Positions 48,642 to 57,634 of a stretch of DNA of 64,000 nucleotides are shown here, piece by piece. A model generated the notes under the pieces. The model searched no databases and had not been told where the DNA came from. It saw only the letters and a program-made list of their open reading frames with translations. Made by a program: the position numbers and the translations under genes. The DNA lies in the NCBI GenBank assembly GCA_903951425.1, contig CAJBBX010000135.1, positions 1 through 64,000 of the forward strand. The letters run 5' to 3'. Each line of letters begins with the position of its first letter. The first letter of the stretch is position 1. This DNA is from an uncultured Chthonomonas sp. (GTDB lineage Bacteria > Armatimonadota > Chthonomonadetes > Chthonomonadales > CAJBBX01).

Positions 48642-50048
48642 CTACACCTGGTCGTCGTAGTCGCGATCTAGATTCCGGAACTGGGCGAAGCGCGGAAGGA
48701 AGCCGACCTTCACGACGCCCGTGGGCCCGTTGCGGTGCTTGGCGATGATCAGCTCGGTCTCTTCCATCTCATCGCCTGAGGCGCCGGAGTCCGCGTTCGC
48801 ATCCGGCGGGCCGCCGGATGCGCCAAGTTCCTTCCGCTGGTAGTAGGCGTCGCGGTAGATGAAGATCACCACGTCGGCTTCAGCCTCGATGCTTCCCGAC
48901 TCACGGAGGTCCGAGAGCATCGGGTGCTTGTCCTGGCGGCTCTCCACGGCGCGCGAGAGCTGGGAAAGGGCCACGACGGGCACCTGGAGCTCGCGGGCCA
49001 GGCTCTTCAGGCCACGCGCTATGTCGGTGATCTCCTGGACGCGGTTGTCGTTGTTGCGGTGACCGCGCATGAGCTGCAGGTAGTCCACCAACACCAGGCC
49101 CAGGCCGCGCTGCTCCGCCTTCAGGCGACGGCAGCGGGAGCGCATCTCCAACACCGAGCAGTCCGTGGAGTCGTCGATGAAGATCGGAGCCGAGGAGAGC
49201 ACATTACAGGTCTCGCCGACGCGCTGCCAGCCGGCGGTATCGATGGAGCCCGTGCGGAGGCGGTGTGCATCCACCTCGGCCTCGGAGCATAGTACGCGAA
49301 GGCAGAGCTGCTCCTTGGCCATCTCCAGGCTGAAGATCGCCACCGGAAGGCCCGATCGGATGGCGGCCTCCTGGGCCATGCCCAGGGCTAGGGAGGTCTT
49401 GCCCATGGACGGCCTGGCCGCGATGATGATGAGGTCCGAGGGCTGCAGACCGGCGGTCATGTAGTTCAGCTTATCGAAGGGCGTCGCCACGCCAATGACG
49501 GGATCGCTGCTATTGGAGCGGGCCTCGACCTGATCGAAGACGGTCCAGACCAGATCCTTCATGGGCGTGAAATAGCTGGTGGAGCGCCTCTGGGCGACGG
49601 CGAACACGGCACGCTCGGCCTGATCCACCACATCATCGATGGTGTCGTACTCGCTGTGCGCGAGGCTGTTCACCTGATTGGCGGCATCGATGAGGCGACG
49701 GAGGAGGGCCTTCTCCTGCACGACGCGGGCGTAGTGCTCCACGTTGGCCGCGGTAGGCACCGCATCCGTGAGCTCTACCAGATAGGGTGCGCCGCCGATC
49801 CGCTCAAGGCTACTGACAGAGCGAAGTTGCTCCTGCAGCGTCAGGAGGTCGACCGGCTCATCGCGGCTATAGAGGGCCGTGATGGCCTCGTAGATGACCC
49901 GATGGGCGTCGCGGTAGAAATCGTCCGGCTGCACGGCATCGACGGCCTTCTCAATGGCGGGCCGCTCCACCAGCATGGAGCCGAGCAGAGCCTGCTCCAT
50001 CTCAAGGCTTTGAGGTGGGATGCGGTCGTGCAGGGGGCGATCTGCCAT
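48642..50048 (-). CDS. dnaB: Replicative DNA helicase DnaB
   Basis: 468 residues, uninterrupted by an intein. N-terminal domain QSLEMEQALLGSML; C-terminal RecA-like domain with ARPSMGKTSLAL (Walker A), VDYLQLM (Walker B) and SQLSRAVESR. Unwinds DNA at the fork as a hexamer. Follows rplI, a widespread bacterial arrangement; a GC hairpin lies between them. No ribosome-binding site is obvious before the ATG. Confidence 0.97.
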   Translation of the reverse strand: MADRPLHDRIPPQSLEMEQALLGSMLVERPAIEKAVDAVQPDDFYRDAHRVIYEAITALYSRDEPVDLLTLQEQLRSVSSLERIGGAPYLVELTDAVPTAANVEHYARVVQEKALLRRLIDAANQVNSLAHSEYDTIDDVVDQAERAVFAVAQRRSTSYFTPMKDLVWTVFDQVEARSNSSDPVIGVATPFDKLNYMTAGLQPSDLIIIAARPSMGKTSLALGMAQEAAIRSGLPVAIFSLEMAKEQLCLRVLCSEAEVDAHRLRTGSIDTAGWQRVGETCNVLSSAPIFIDDSTDCSVLEMRSRCRRLKAEQRGLGLVLVDYLQLMRGHRNNDNRVQEITDIARGLKSLARELQVPVVALSQLSRAVESRQDKHPMLSDLRESGSIEAEADVVIFIYRDAYYQRKELGASGGPPDANADSGASGDEMEETELIIAKHRNGPTGVVKVGFLPRFAQFRNLDRDYDDQV

Positions 50049-50071
50049 AGGTTGGACCGTTGAACGCAGAA

Positions 50072-50102
50072 CCGGCGCCCCCGCAGAGCGAAGGGGCGCC
50101 GG
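50072..50102 (-). terminator. Hairpin between rplI and dnaB
   Basis: CCGGCGCCCC (50072-50081) pairs perfectly with GGGGCGCCGG (50093-50102) across an 11-base loop. It lies 10 bases after the rplI stop. No T-tract, so it may only attenuate or stabilise the mRNA end rather than separate the genes. Confidence 0.45.
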
Positions 50103-50112
50103 AGCGTTCTTC

Positions 50113-50646
50113 CTACTCGGCGTCTGCGGCGGCGGCAGCGGCGGCGGCGGCGGCCTCGGCCTGCGCCTTGGCCTCAGCGGCCTTGCGGCGAGTCAACTCC
50201 TCCTCAGTAACCACGTCCACCTTGATGGAGACGGTCACATCGGAGTGCAGGCGCACGGGGACGCTGTAGGCGCCCAGCGAACGGATCGGATCGGCCAGAC
50301 CCACGCGGCGCTTGTCAACGGTAACGCCCAGGTCGGATTTCACGCGGTCGGTGATGTCCTGCGCGGTGATGGAGCCGTACAACTTCGTCCCGGTCCCGGC
50401 CTTGGCGATGATCGTCAGGCTCTTGCCCTCGAGCTTGGACGCGCCGGCCTTGGCAGCATCAAGCTGCCGGCCGTCGCGGGTCTTCTCGAGCGCCAGGCGG
50501 GTCTCAAGCGCACGAAGCGCGCCGCCGACCGCGGCCACGGCGTACTGACGGGGGAAGAGGTAGTTGCGCGCATAGCCGTCAGCCACGTTCACGATCTCGC
50601 CGTTCTTGCCCACCTTGGGGATATCCCGCTGCAAGATGATCTTCAT
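50113..50646 (-). CDS. rplI: 50S ribosomal protein L9
   Basis: 177 residues from ATG 50646 (MKIILQRDIPKVGKNGEIV). Canonical N-terminal rRNA-binding domain with GYARNYLFPRQYA, a long connecting helix and C-terminal domain ending in VSIKVDVV. An extra tail of about 25 residues is almost pure Ala with Glu, Lys and Gln, encoded by GCC/GCG runs (50116-50160). Thirteen bases after mlaD. Confidence 0.97.
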   Translation of the reverse strand: MKIILQRDIPKVGKNGEIVNVADGYARNYLFPRQYAVAAVGGALRALETRLALEKTRDGRQLDAAKAGASKLEGKSLTIIAKAGTGTKLYGSITAQDITDRVKSDLGVTVDKRRVGLADPIRSLGAYSVPVRLHSDVTVSIKVDVVTEEELTRRKAAEAKAQAEAAAAAAAAAADAE

Positions 50647-50659
50647 CCAGTTAGCTCCC

Positions 50660-52108
50660 TTATCGTCGCAACCGGACCCCAACCAGGGGGGTGGTGCGCT
50701 TGAATATGTTGTCTGCGCCCAGCCACAGCGAGAAATCCTCGTTCATGCGCACCAGCGCACGAGCATCCACCTGCAGCCTGTTCGGGTCAAAAGCATCCAG
50801 CGACAGCGTTGTCCGTTGACCCAGCTTGATATCCGCGCCGTTCCCCAGCTTCCCGGCGTAGAGACCGTAGCGCAGTGCGCCGAAGCCCTGCACCGTCGTC
50901 TCGTACTGCGCGGTCAGCCGGTTCTTCTCGGCAAAGTCATAGAAGCCGAGATGCAGAGCATTCTGCCTCCCCAGCGGGAAGCGAACCCCCACATCCGACC
51001 GGAAGTGCGGCGGGTCTCCCCGCGACGCGAAATCTATTGACAGCGACGGCTGGCCGATCCCGAATTTCGGTCCGCCGGTCGGCAGGTTGAACCTGGAGAC
51101 CATTCGTGATACATCATCCGCCAGCTTCTGGCCCGTCGCGCTCGCCTGCTCCAGGTTCGACAGCGTGCTGCGCAGGTCGGATTGCACCGCGGGATCGCCT
51201 GACATCTGGTGGATGTCGCTGGCGATCTGGTGGAACCGCGCCAACGTCGTCCGAGCCAACTCAACCGTCTCCTGCAGGGACTGCTGCAACCGCGGGTCAC
51301 CTAACTGGTCGGCCAAGCGCGTCACCACGTTCTTGGCGGCGTCCATGGTCTCGGTCAGCTTCTGCAGCAGGTCGAACGCCTCACTCATCAGGTCATCGAC
51401 CCGGCCGCCGTTCCGCTTGGCCATGGCCGTCAACTCGGTGCCCAGCGTCGAGGTCGCGTTGCGCGCCGAATGGGTGATCGCCTCCACGTCCTGCAAAACG
51501 GAATTCAGGGTCTTGTCGATCCTCCGGTTGTCCGCAAGCTGCGCCGCGCGAGCAGACACGCGCTCAAAGTTGCGCATGGTCCCGGCGGCGGGAGAGAGTA
51601 TACCATCTACTCGGTCCATGGTTTGGGTCAAACGGGGCATCAGCCCCTTCACGGACTCCATGGAGTCGGCCATCGCCTTCATACCGCGGTCCAGATCGGG
51701 TGAGAGTTGGGCCAGCACCGAGCCGGTCTCGTCGCCCATGCAGACGGCGTTGGGCTGCAGCATCACCTTGGAGCGGCCCGGCACGATCTCGATAACCGGG
51801 TTCGCGACCAGCAGGCCCGAGGATATCCGGATCAGCGAATCCTCAGGAATGCTGCGGCGCCCCTGTATGCGCAGGTCAATGACAGGCTGCAATGAGCCTG
51901 GCTTAAGGTCCACGTCTGCCACGCTTCCCACAACCACGCCGCTCATGCGGGCCGGAGTACCCGAGTAGATGCCCTGCGCGTTCGTGAAGAGGACATGGAT
52001 GGTGTAGGTGCCGAGTTCCATGCGCGACAGGTAGGCCCAGGAGCCCACCAGCCCGACCGCCGCCATGATGATGACCACGCCGACCCTGGCTGCACTGTTC
52101 GATCGCAT
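50660..52108 (-). CDS. mlaD: MlaD/MCE-family lipid transport protein with helical neck and beta-rich C-terminus
   Basis: 482 residues from ATG 52108. N-terminal membrane anchor (about 8-26, VGVVIIMAAVGLVGSWAYL), MCE domain (about 33-115, with YSGTPARMSGVVVGSV), a long mostly helical region to ~355 rich in Asp/Gln/Leu, then a C-terminal ~125 residues of alternating beta strands (NALHLGFYDF, LRYGLYAGKLG, TTLSLDAFDP, FSLWLGADNIF). MlaD of Escherichia coli is only ~180 residues. The architecture matches the trans-envelope Mla bridge of Veillonella, where the C-terminus is an outer membrane barrel. Downstream of mlaF by 35 bases. Confidence 0.82.
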   Translation of the reverse strand: MRSNSAARVGVVIIMAAVGLVGSWAYLSRMELGTYTIHVLFTNAQGIYSGTPARMSGVVVGSVADVDLKPGSLQPVIDLRIQGRRSIPEDSLIRISSGLLVANPVIEIVPGRSKVMLQPNAVCMGDETGSVLAQLSPDLDRGMKAMADSMESVKGLMPRLTQTMDRVDGILSPAAGTMRNFERVSARAAQLADNRRIDKTLNSVLQDVEAITHSARNATSTLGTELTAMAKRNGGRVDDLMSEAFDLLQKLTETMDAAKNVVTRLADQLGDPRLQQSLQETVELARTTLARFHQIASDIHQMSGDPAVQSDLRSTLSNLEQASATGQKLADDVSRMVSRFNLPTGGPKFGIGQPSLSIDFASRGDPPHFRSDVGVRFPLGRQNALHLGFYDFAEKNRLTAQYETTVQGFGALRYGLYAGKLGNGADIKLGQRTTLSLDAFDPNRLQVDARALVRMNEDFSLWLGADNIFKRTTPLVGVRLRR

Positions 52109-52143
52109 CGCCCTACCACCTGATCCAGCCGGTTCGCACCGGC

Positions 52144-52869
52144 TCACGCATCGACAAACGCACGTACACGGCTATCCGAGGAATGCCGCAGTTCGGCCGG
52201 CGTCCCTGCCTCGATGATGAGGCCCTGGTCGATCATCGCCACACGGTCTGCTATACGGAAAATCGACGGGATATCGTGCGATACTACCACCGACGTCACG
52301 CCGCGCCGATCCCTCGTCTCGACGATGAGGTCGTCGATCGTCCTCGCGATCACCGGATCCAGCCCGCTGGTCGGCTCGTCGTACAGCAGCAAGCCTGGCT
52401 CGTTGGCGAGGGCGCGGGCTAAGCCTACCCGCTTCCGCATGCCGCCGGACAACTCGGCGGGCAGCATGCGCTCCGTGCCCGGCATGCCCACGTCGGCCAG
52501 GAGCGAAGTCACCAGTTCGGCCACAGCCGCCGGGGTCTTTGTCCGGTGCTGCAGCGGCCCAAAGCCCACGTTCGCTTGCACCGTCAGCGAGTCGAACAGC
52601 GCGGCGTACTGGAATACCAGCCCGATCCGAAGCCGTACCCGGTCGAGTTGGGTCTCGGTCATGGGTACGATGTCCTCGCCGTCTACCGTGATGCTCCCCT
52701 GCGAGGGCTTGATGAGCCCGGCGATGCACTTCAACAACGTGGTCTTGCCACTTCCCGACATGCCCATGACGGCGAGGATTTCGCCCTGCCGAACCTCCAG
52801 GTCGACGCCCTTGAGGATCAGCCTGTCCGCGACGGCATACGAGACCCCCGCGACGCGCAGTTCGCTCAT
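52144..52869 (-). CDS. mlaF: Mla phospholipid transporter ATPase
   Basis: 241 residues. ABC ATPase with MGMSGSGKTT (Walker A), LSGGMRKRVGLARAL signature and LLYDEPTSGLDP (Walker B), typical of MlaF/MKL. ATG 52869 overlaps the mlaE stop (ATGA) and gives the family start MSELRVAGVSY. Powers lipid movement between the membranes with MlaE and MlaD. Confidence 0.95.
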   Translation of the reverse strand: MSELRVAGVSYAVADRLILKGVDLEVRQGEILAVMGMSGSGKTTLLKCIAGLIKPSQGSITVDGEDIVPMTETQLDRVRLRIGLVFQYAALFDSLTVQANVGFGPLQHRTKTPAAVAELVTSLLADVGMPGTERMLPAELSGGMRKRVGLARALANEPGLLLYDEPTSGLDPVIARTIDDLIVETRDRRGVTSVVVSHDIPSIFRIADRVAMIDQGLIIEAGTPAELRHSSDSRVRAFVDA

Positions 52870-53687
52870 CGCATGGACGCCGAGGCGCCGGACAGCACCT
52901 GCGCCAGGAAGAAGTCCGACACGAAGATGAAGACGACACAGAGGACCACCGACCGCGTCGTCGCGGCTCCCACCCCGGTGGCGCCTCGCTGCGTGTTCAG
53001 GCCCTGATGGCACGCGACCACGGCGATGGTGAGGCCAAACCAGAGCGTCTTGGCGAGGCCCTTCATCAGGTCCGCGTGCGTGGCCATGGTGCGGATCGAC
53101 TCCATGAAGGCGCTCTGGGTCACGCCGTGGGTCGATGCCATGAGTAGCCCACCGAAGATGCCCGCCATGTCGGCGAAGAGGCCGCAGATCGGCATCATGA
53201 GGATGCAGGCCAGCACGCGAGGTGTCACGAGGTAGCGCACGGGCGGCACCGACATCATGCGAAGGGCGTCGATCTGCTCGGTCACCACCATGGAACCGAT
53301 CTCGGCAGCGACCGCCGCACCGCTACGGGCTGCCACCATGACACCTGCGAGGACCGGTCCCAACTCGAGCAAGAACGAGAGGGCGATCATGCCGCCCACG
53401 AAGCTGGCGCCGCCGAACCGCACGAGGACGTCGGCAACGTAGAAGGCCAGCACCGAACCCGTAGCCGCGCAGGTGAGCATGATGATGGGGATCGAGTCGA
53501 CGCCCATGGCAGCCATCTGCCGGATGGTCTCGCGCAGGCTGAACTTGCCGCGCATCGCCAGCCAGGCCGCTTGTCCGGCGAGGATCGATGTCTCCCCGAC
53601 GAACGTCGCAGCGACCATCAACCAACCAGGCTCCGCGGAAGCCCGGCGGACCGCCTCACGCTGTCCTCCTGAGTCGTTGGATGCCAT
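52866..53687 (-). CDS. mlaE: Mla phospholipid transporter permease
   Basis: 273 residues from ATG 53687. MlaE/TTG2B family integral membrane protein with the central EIGSMVVTEQIDALRMM motif and VTPRVLACILMMPI. Starts 22 bases after pdxT and overlaps mlaF by four bases. The hydrophobic segment QMAAMGVDSIPIIMLT is characteristic of the family. No MlaA, MlaB or MlaC gene is found in the window. Confidence 0.95.
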   Translation of the reverse strand: MASNDSGGQREAVRRASAEPGWLMVAATFVGETSILAGQAAWLAMRGKFSLRETIRQMAAMGVDSIPIIMLTCAATGSVLAFYVADVLVRFGGASFVGGMIALSFLLELGPVLAGVMVAARSGAAVAAEIGSMVVTEQIDALRMMSVPPVRYLVTPRVLACILMMPICGLFADMAGIFGGLLMASTHGVTQSAFMESIRTMATHADLMKGLAKTLWFGLTIAVVACHQGLNTQRGATGVGAATTRSVVLCVVFIFVSDFFLAQVLSGASASMR

Positions 53688-53709
53688 AGGCGACCAGGGC
53701 TCCGGTCCG

Positions 53710-54306
53710 TCAGCGCCCGCCCGACTGCGCTGAGCGGACCATGTCGGCAAACAGCCGGTGCATCCGGACGTCGTTCGTCAGTTCGGGATGGAACGCACTT
53801 GCCATGAAGACGCCCTGCCGCACGGCCACGATGCGATCCTCGTACCTCGCCAGCACCTCTACGCCCGGACCCGCCTCCACGACATAGGGCGCTCGGATGA
53901 AGACGCCGCGCAGCGGGTCGGCACCCAGCAACGGAACCGGGATGGCGGCCTCGAAGCTGTCGATCTGCCGACCGAACGCGTTCCTTGCTACGAGCATGTC
54001 CATGAGCCCCAACCGGTGCTGCTCGCTACCCTCAATGCGCTCCGCCATGAGGATGAGGCCCGCACAGGTGCCGTAGACAGGCATGCCGCCTCGGGCGCGC
54101 TGCACGATCGGCTCGATCAGGCCCGCGCGATCCAGCAGCTTCCCAATGGTGGTACTCTCGCCACCCGGGATAATGAGCCCCTGTGCCTCGGCCAGTTCGC
54201 CGGCGTCGCGAACGTGGCAGGCATCGACGCCCGGCAACTGCCGCAGCATGGCGGCATGGGCCAGGTAGTCGCCCTGGAGGCTCAGCACTCCGATGCGCAT
54301 CGGCAT
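53710..54306 (-). CDS. pdxT: Pyridoxal 5'-phosphate synthase glutaminase subunit
   Basis: 198 residues. Class I glutamine amidotransferase with MRIGVLSLQGDYLAH, PGGESTTIG, YGTCAGLILMA (nucleophile Cys) and FHPELTND (His-Glu). Supplies ammonia to PdxS. The first ATG is 54306, the second at 54300. Only two bases follow the FG-GAP gene stop. No pdxS is in the window, unlike the usual pdxS-pdxT pair. Confidence 0.96.
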   Translation of the reverse strand: MPMRIGVLSLQGDYLAHAAMLRQLPGVDACHVRDAGELAEAQGLIIPGGESTTIGKLLDRAGLIEPIVQRARGGMPVYGTCAGLILMAERIEGSEQHRLGLMDMLVARNAFGRQIDSFEAAIPVPLLGADPLRGVFIRAPYVVEAGPGVEVLARYEDRIVAVRQGVFMASAFHPELTNDVRMHRLFADMVRSAQSGGR

Positions 54307-54308
54307 GG

Positions 54309-55463
54309 CTAGCGCTTCCCAGCCTTGTCCTGGACGAAGCAGAAGACGCCCTTCTTGTTAGCTGTGACGATATCGAGCAGTCCGTCGCCATTCAGGTCGG
54401 TCACGGTGAACTGAGTGCCGACGCCGGAGTCGCGATCGACCTCGTGGCGCTCCCAAGTCACGTGGCCATTGGTGCGGCGCAGCTTATACCAGTAAATCAC
54501 CGCGGCACCATTGGCGTCGGGGTCGCCGTTGGGCCCGTGCGCCCAGAAGCGTTTGCCGGTAACCAGCTCGGGTGCACCGTCACGGTCCAGGTCGGCCATC
54601 TCCACAGCGTGCGCCTCGGTGAAGCTCTCGTCGATAATATGGCGCTCAAATTGGGGTGCACCGTCGCCGGGCTTGCGCTCGTGCCACCAGACGCCCTTGT
54701 CGTGGGCGCTACTGCTGATGATGTCCGGCAAGCGGTCTCCGTTGACGTCCAGCACGTACATCGTGGCGCAGTCGGGCCCAAGGGAGGCCGCCACAAACGG
54801 CCACGGGCACTGGCGTGGGTTCTCGGGGGCCTGGTACCAGCCGCCAGCGGTCAGGATGTCCGGGCGACCGTCGCCGTTGGCATCACCAATACCCAGCCCG
54901 TGCGAAAAGCGCTGGCAGCCGGGTTGGCCCTTCTCCGACACGGTGTGGGCCGTCCACGCCGGACCGTCGGCAGGCTCATACCAACCCATGAAGGCCTCGT
55001 CGTACGGGAAGACCAGTACAGGAGCCTTGCCCGGCAGGAGGCGGCCGTAGATCGGGCTCTCGTTGCAGGCGCTACGCCAGATGGTGTGCTCGACCCATGG
55101 CCCGTTGCCCTTGCCGGGGTTCTCGCGCCAGACGGCCTTCTCGGCGGGCATACCGATGAGGATCTGGTCTGGGTAGCCGTCTCGGTTCACATCCTGCGAG
55201 AAGTTGATGAAGCTGTTGCTGTAGCCGGTAGCTCCGTCGAACTTGCCGGGCGGCGCAATCTCGTGCGCCGTCCACGACGGCGCCTCGTACCAGAGATTGC
55301 CCGCCAGAATGTCCTTCTTGCCGTCGCGGTTCACGTCTGCCACGGCCACGCCCTCGGACCGGAAGACCGTGTCCAGCACCGTCTTGGTGAACGTCGGCGC
55401 CTTGGGCGCCGCAGGGGCTCCCAGGCCGAGGAGGCAGCAGCAGAGGGCTACGGCTAGGCTCAT
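54309..55463 (-). CDS. Exported FG-GAP/VCBS-repeat protein
   Basis: 384 residues with a signal peptide (MSLAVALCCCLLGLGAPAA). At least six repeats carry a calcium-binding DxNxDGxxD pattern, such as DVNRDGKKDI, DVNRDGYPDQ, DANGDGRPDI and DLNGDGLLDI, giving a seven-bladed beta-propeller look. Often a carbohydrate-binding or adhesive module; no enzymatic site is seen. Its start overlaps the lptD-like stop (ATGA), which places it in the outer membrane operon. Confidence 0.82.
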   Translation of the reverse strand: MSLAVALCCCLLGLGAPAAPKAPTFTKTVLDTVFRSEGVAVADVNRDGKKDILAGNLWYEAPSWTAHEIAPPGKFDGATGYSNSFINFSQDVNRDGYPDQILIGMPAEKAVWRENPGKGNGPWVEHTIWRSACNESPIYGRLLPGKAPVLVFPYDEAFMGWYEPADGPAWTAHTVSEKGQPGCQRFSHGLGIGDANGDGRPDILTAGGWYQAPENPRQCPWPFVAASLGPDCATMYVLDVNGDRLPDIISSSAHDKGVWWHERKPGDGAPQFERHIIDESFTEAHAVEMADLDRDGAPELVTGKRFWAHGPNGDPDANGAAVIYWYKLRRTNGHVTWERHEVDRDSGVGTQFTVTDLNGDGLLDIVTANKKGVFCFVQDKAGKR

Positions 55464-57148
55464 GGCTTGCTCCGTTCCGATGCGGTCCCGGCGGTCGCGT
55501 CGGCGGCCTTGGAACCGGCTTCGTCCTTGTGGTCGATTTTGATGGGCGTCAGGTTCAGCACGACCCCCAGCGACTGGCCGCGCGTCTCGTAGCGCAGGCC
55601 GACCTCCGCGCAGTCCATGACGCGGCGGATGCTGAAGGCGGTATCGTAGGCGCGGTTGCGCTCCATGTCGTACTTCACGGTAAGGTCCGCCGCGAACCCG
55701 CTCTGGCTGTACGCCGTGCGGAGGCGCAGTTCATGGCGCACGTCGCACAGGTCGAAGAGAAACGGCGTCTCCCCGAAGGGCTGCGCCCAGCGGTAGGCCG
55801 CGCCAAGCAGCGTGCGCGGACCGGCCATCCAGTTCGCTTCCACCTCCGGCGCGAGGATCGAGTAGGCCTTCCCCTCAGAGTAGACGCTCCCGATCATGGC
55901 GCCGCCTGCGCGCACGTACACCCGGTTCGACAGAAGTAGGCTGGGACCGACGAGCGAGGCCCGCATTGAGGCGCGGTTCGAAACGATATGCGACGGCACC
56001 TCCGCGTACCGACCGGCCGAGGCCTGCGCCGAGAACCACCAGTAGCGGGGACTGATCTGCAGCGGGCCGAACCGGGGTCCGATCCCGTCGCCTGAGGTCC
56101 GGGCGATGTCGGGCCGCACCTCCTTGGCAGGAGTGACCACCCATTCGGCGCTCACTTCCGGCACGCGGTCGACACGAATGTCGGTGCGGTCGCGCTTCGA
56201 GATGACCGACCCCGCGGTGAGCGCTGCGGCAAGCGTAAGGCCCTGCTCCGCCGTGTCCTCGGCGAAGCCGGTACGGATCAGCGCCGGCCGAAGCTCCAGC
56301 GGAGACGCCAGCGACCGCGTGAAGCCTGACGCCACCGTTAGCGGCGGTTCGCCATCAGTCGTCTGCGGGCCCAACCGGCGCCTGAACTCCAGCCCGCCCT
56401 GTAGCGCCCTGCGCGCCGCGATGCTGGTGTCGAGCGAGAGCGCCTGGCGGGGGCTCATGAAAAGCTGGTTGCGGACGTGCAGCGCCGGGCCGGTCTCCGT
56501 GCTGTAGCCAGGGAGCGGCCAGGGGCTCTGGGCCATGCGGCGGAACGTCTTGACGAAATACGGGACAGCCATCACCGGTGTGCCGCCCAGCCAGAACGTG
56601 ACGCCATGGGCCTCCACCCGCCCAGTGGCCGAGACGCTGATATCACGCGCGGTGAGGCGGTAGTCGGGCTTGCCGTGGGTGCACGTCGTGAAGGTGGCGC
56701 CCTTGGCCCGCATCACCTGCTCGGGCAGGATTTCGATCGTCTTGCCCTCAAGGCGGACCGACGAGACCTCGGCCGCCGCGTCGTAGAGGCGGCCCGTGCC
56801 CTTGGCGGAATCATACATCATCGCCTTGCCTGTGATGGAACCCTCGGGGCGCAGAAGCTTCAGGCGACCGGTGATGGTGATCACGCCCGTAGGGCTACCC
56901 TCGGCGTCATCGGCCTCGATGATTACCTTCTCGCCGGAGACCGGATCGACCAACTCCAACTGGACTGGCGTGTTGGTCTTGAACCAGTTGTCCTCGGGGC
57001 GCCACTCAAGGCTCTTGAACTTGGTGATGGTGACGTTGCCGACACGTGGCGGGGCCTGCTGGGCGTCGACACTGGAACCCGCGTCGCATAGGATGGCGGC
57101 CAGCAATGCCAAAGATGCCGCGATACCACTGGGTAGCCGATGTCTCAA
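55460..57148 (-). CDS. lptD: LptD/OstA-family outer membrane LPS assembly protein
   Basis: About 562 residues from TTG 57148 (a GTG at 57196 is possible), chosen for a compact signal peptide (GIAASLALLAAILC). The N-terminal OstA-type domain has VIIEADDAEGSPTG and repeats of GxLxLxxPEG-type strands; the LptD hallmarks THGKPDYRLTARDI and GGTPVMAVPYFVKTFRR follow, then a long amphipathic beta barrel. It inserts LPS into the outer leaflet. Shorter than Escherichia coli LptD (784). First gene of the cluster that continues with mlaEFD. Confidence 0.82.
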   Translation of the reverse strand: MRHRLPSGIAASLALLAAILCDAGSSVDAQQAPPRVGNVTITKFKSLEWRPEDNWFKTNTPVQLELVDPVSGEKVIIEADDAEGSPTGVITITGRLKLLRPEGSITGKAMMYDSAKGTGRLYDAAAEVSSVRLEGKTIEILPEQVMRAKGATFTTCTHGKPDYRLTARDISVSATGRVEAHGVTFWLGGTPVMAVPYFVKTFRRMAQSPWPLPGYSTETGPALHVRNQLFMSPRQALSLDTSIAARRALQGGLEFRRRLGPQTTDGEPPLTVASGFTRSLASPLELRPALIRTGFAEDTAEQGLTLAAALTAGSVISKRDRTDIRVDRVPEVSAEWVVTPAKEVRPDIARTSGDGIGPRFGPLQISPRYWWFSAQASAGRYAEVPSHIVSNRASMRASLVGPSLLLSNRVYVRAGGAMIGSVYSEGKAYSILAPEVEANWMAGPRTLLGAAYRWAQPFGETPFLFDLCDVRHELRLRTAYSQSGFAADLTVKYDMERNRAYDTAFSIRRVMDCAEVGLRYETRGQSLGVVLNLTPIKIDHKDEAGSKAADATAGTASERSKP

Positions 57149-57256
57149 TGCAGGCAGCCCCTTTCGCAGAACCGCGCACGTGGAGTTGCGCGCCACGGCC
57201 GGATAGTACCCGATGCGCCGCAGGCACGCACGAGGCCGGTAGTGCGGGGCGCCCGA

Positions 57257-57265
57257 TGCTATACT
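57257..57265 (+). promoter_or_regulatory. Extended -10 promoter for gatCAB
   Basis: TGCTATACT, one mismatch from consensus with the TGn extension, 72 bases before the gatC start. No recognisable -35. Confidence 0.6.
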
Positions 57266-57337
57266 GCACATTGGAAGCGCCGCCGGGGCGGGCCACCGGC
57301 CGCCGCCCCGTCCCTACGCCATGGAGGGTCCGCCGCT

Positions 57338-57631
57338 GTGCCGCTAACACTAGACGACGTGCGCCGCGTTGCCAGACTCGCCCGCCTCGAGCTCACCGAT
57401 GACGAGGCCGCCGTGCAGCTTCGAAGTATCAACGAGCTAATGGAGCGCTTCGAGTCGCTCCGCGAACTGGACGTCGAGGGCATCGAGCCCACGGCCCACA
57501 GCGCCCCCATCAACAACGTACTGCGGGAGGATGCCGCAAGGCCCTCGCTCCCGCGCGATGAGGCCCTGGCCGGTGCGCCGGATGCCCGCGAGGGATGCTT
57601 CGCCGTCCCCCTCATCCTCGAGGCCTCCTGA
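57338..57631 (+). CDS. gatC: Asp-tRNA(Asn)/Glu-tRNA(Gln) amidotransferase subunit C
   Basis: 97 residues from GTG 57338 (PLTLDDVRRVARLARLELT), the usual GatC start. Contains IEPTAHSAPINNVLREDAARPSL-type central loop and ends VPLILEAS. Stabilises GatA/GatB. Four bases before gatA; first gene of the operon. Confidence 0.95.
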   Translation: MPLTLDDVRRVARLARLELTDDEAAVQLRSINELMERFESLRELDVEGIEPTAHSAPINNVLREDAARPSLPRDEALAGAPDAREGCFAVPLILEAS

Positions 57632-57634
57632 GCC

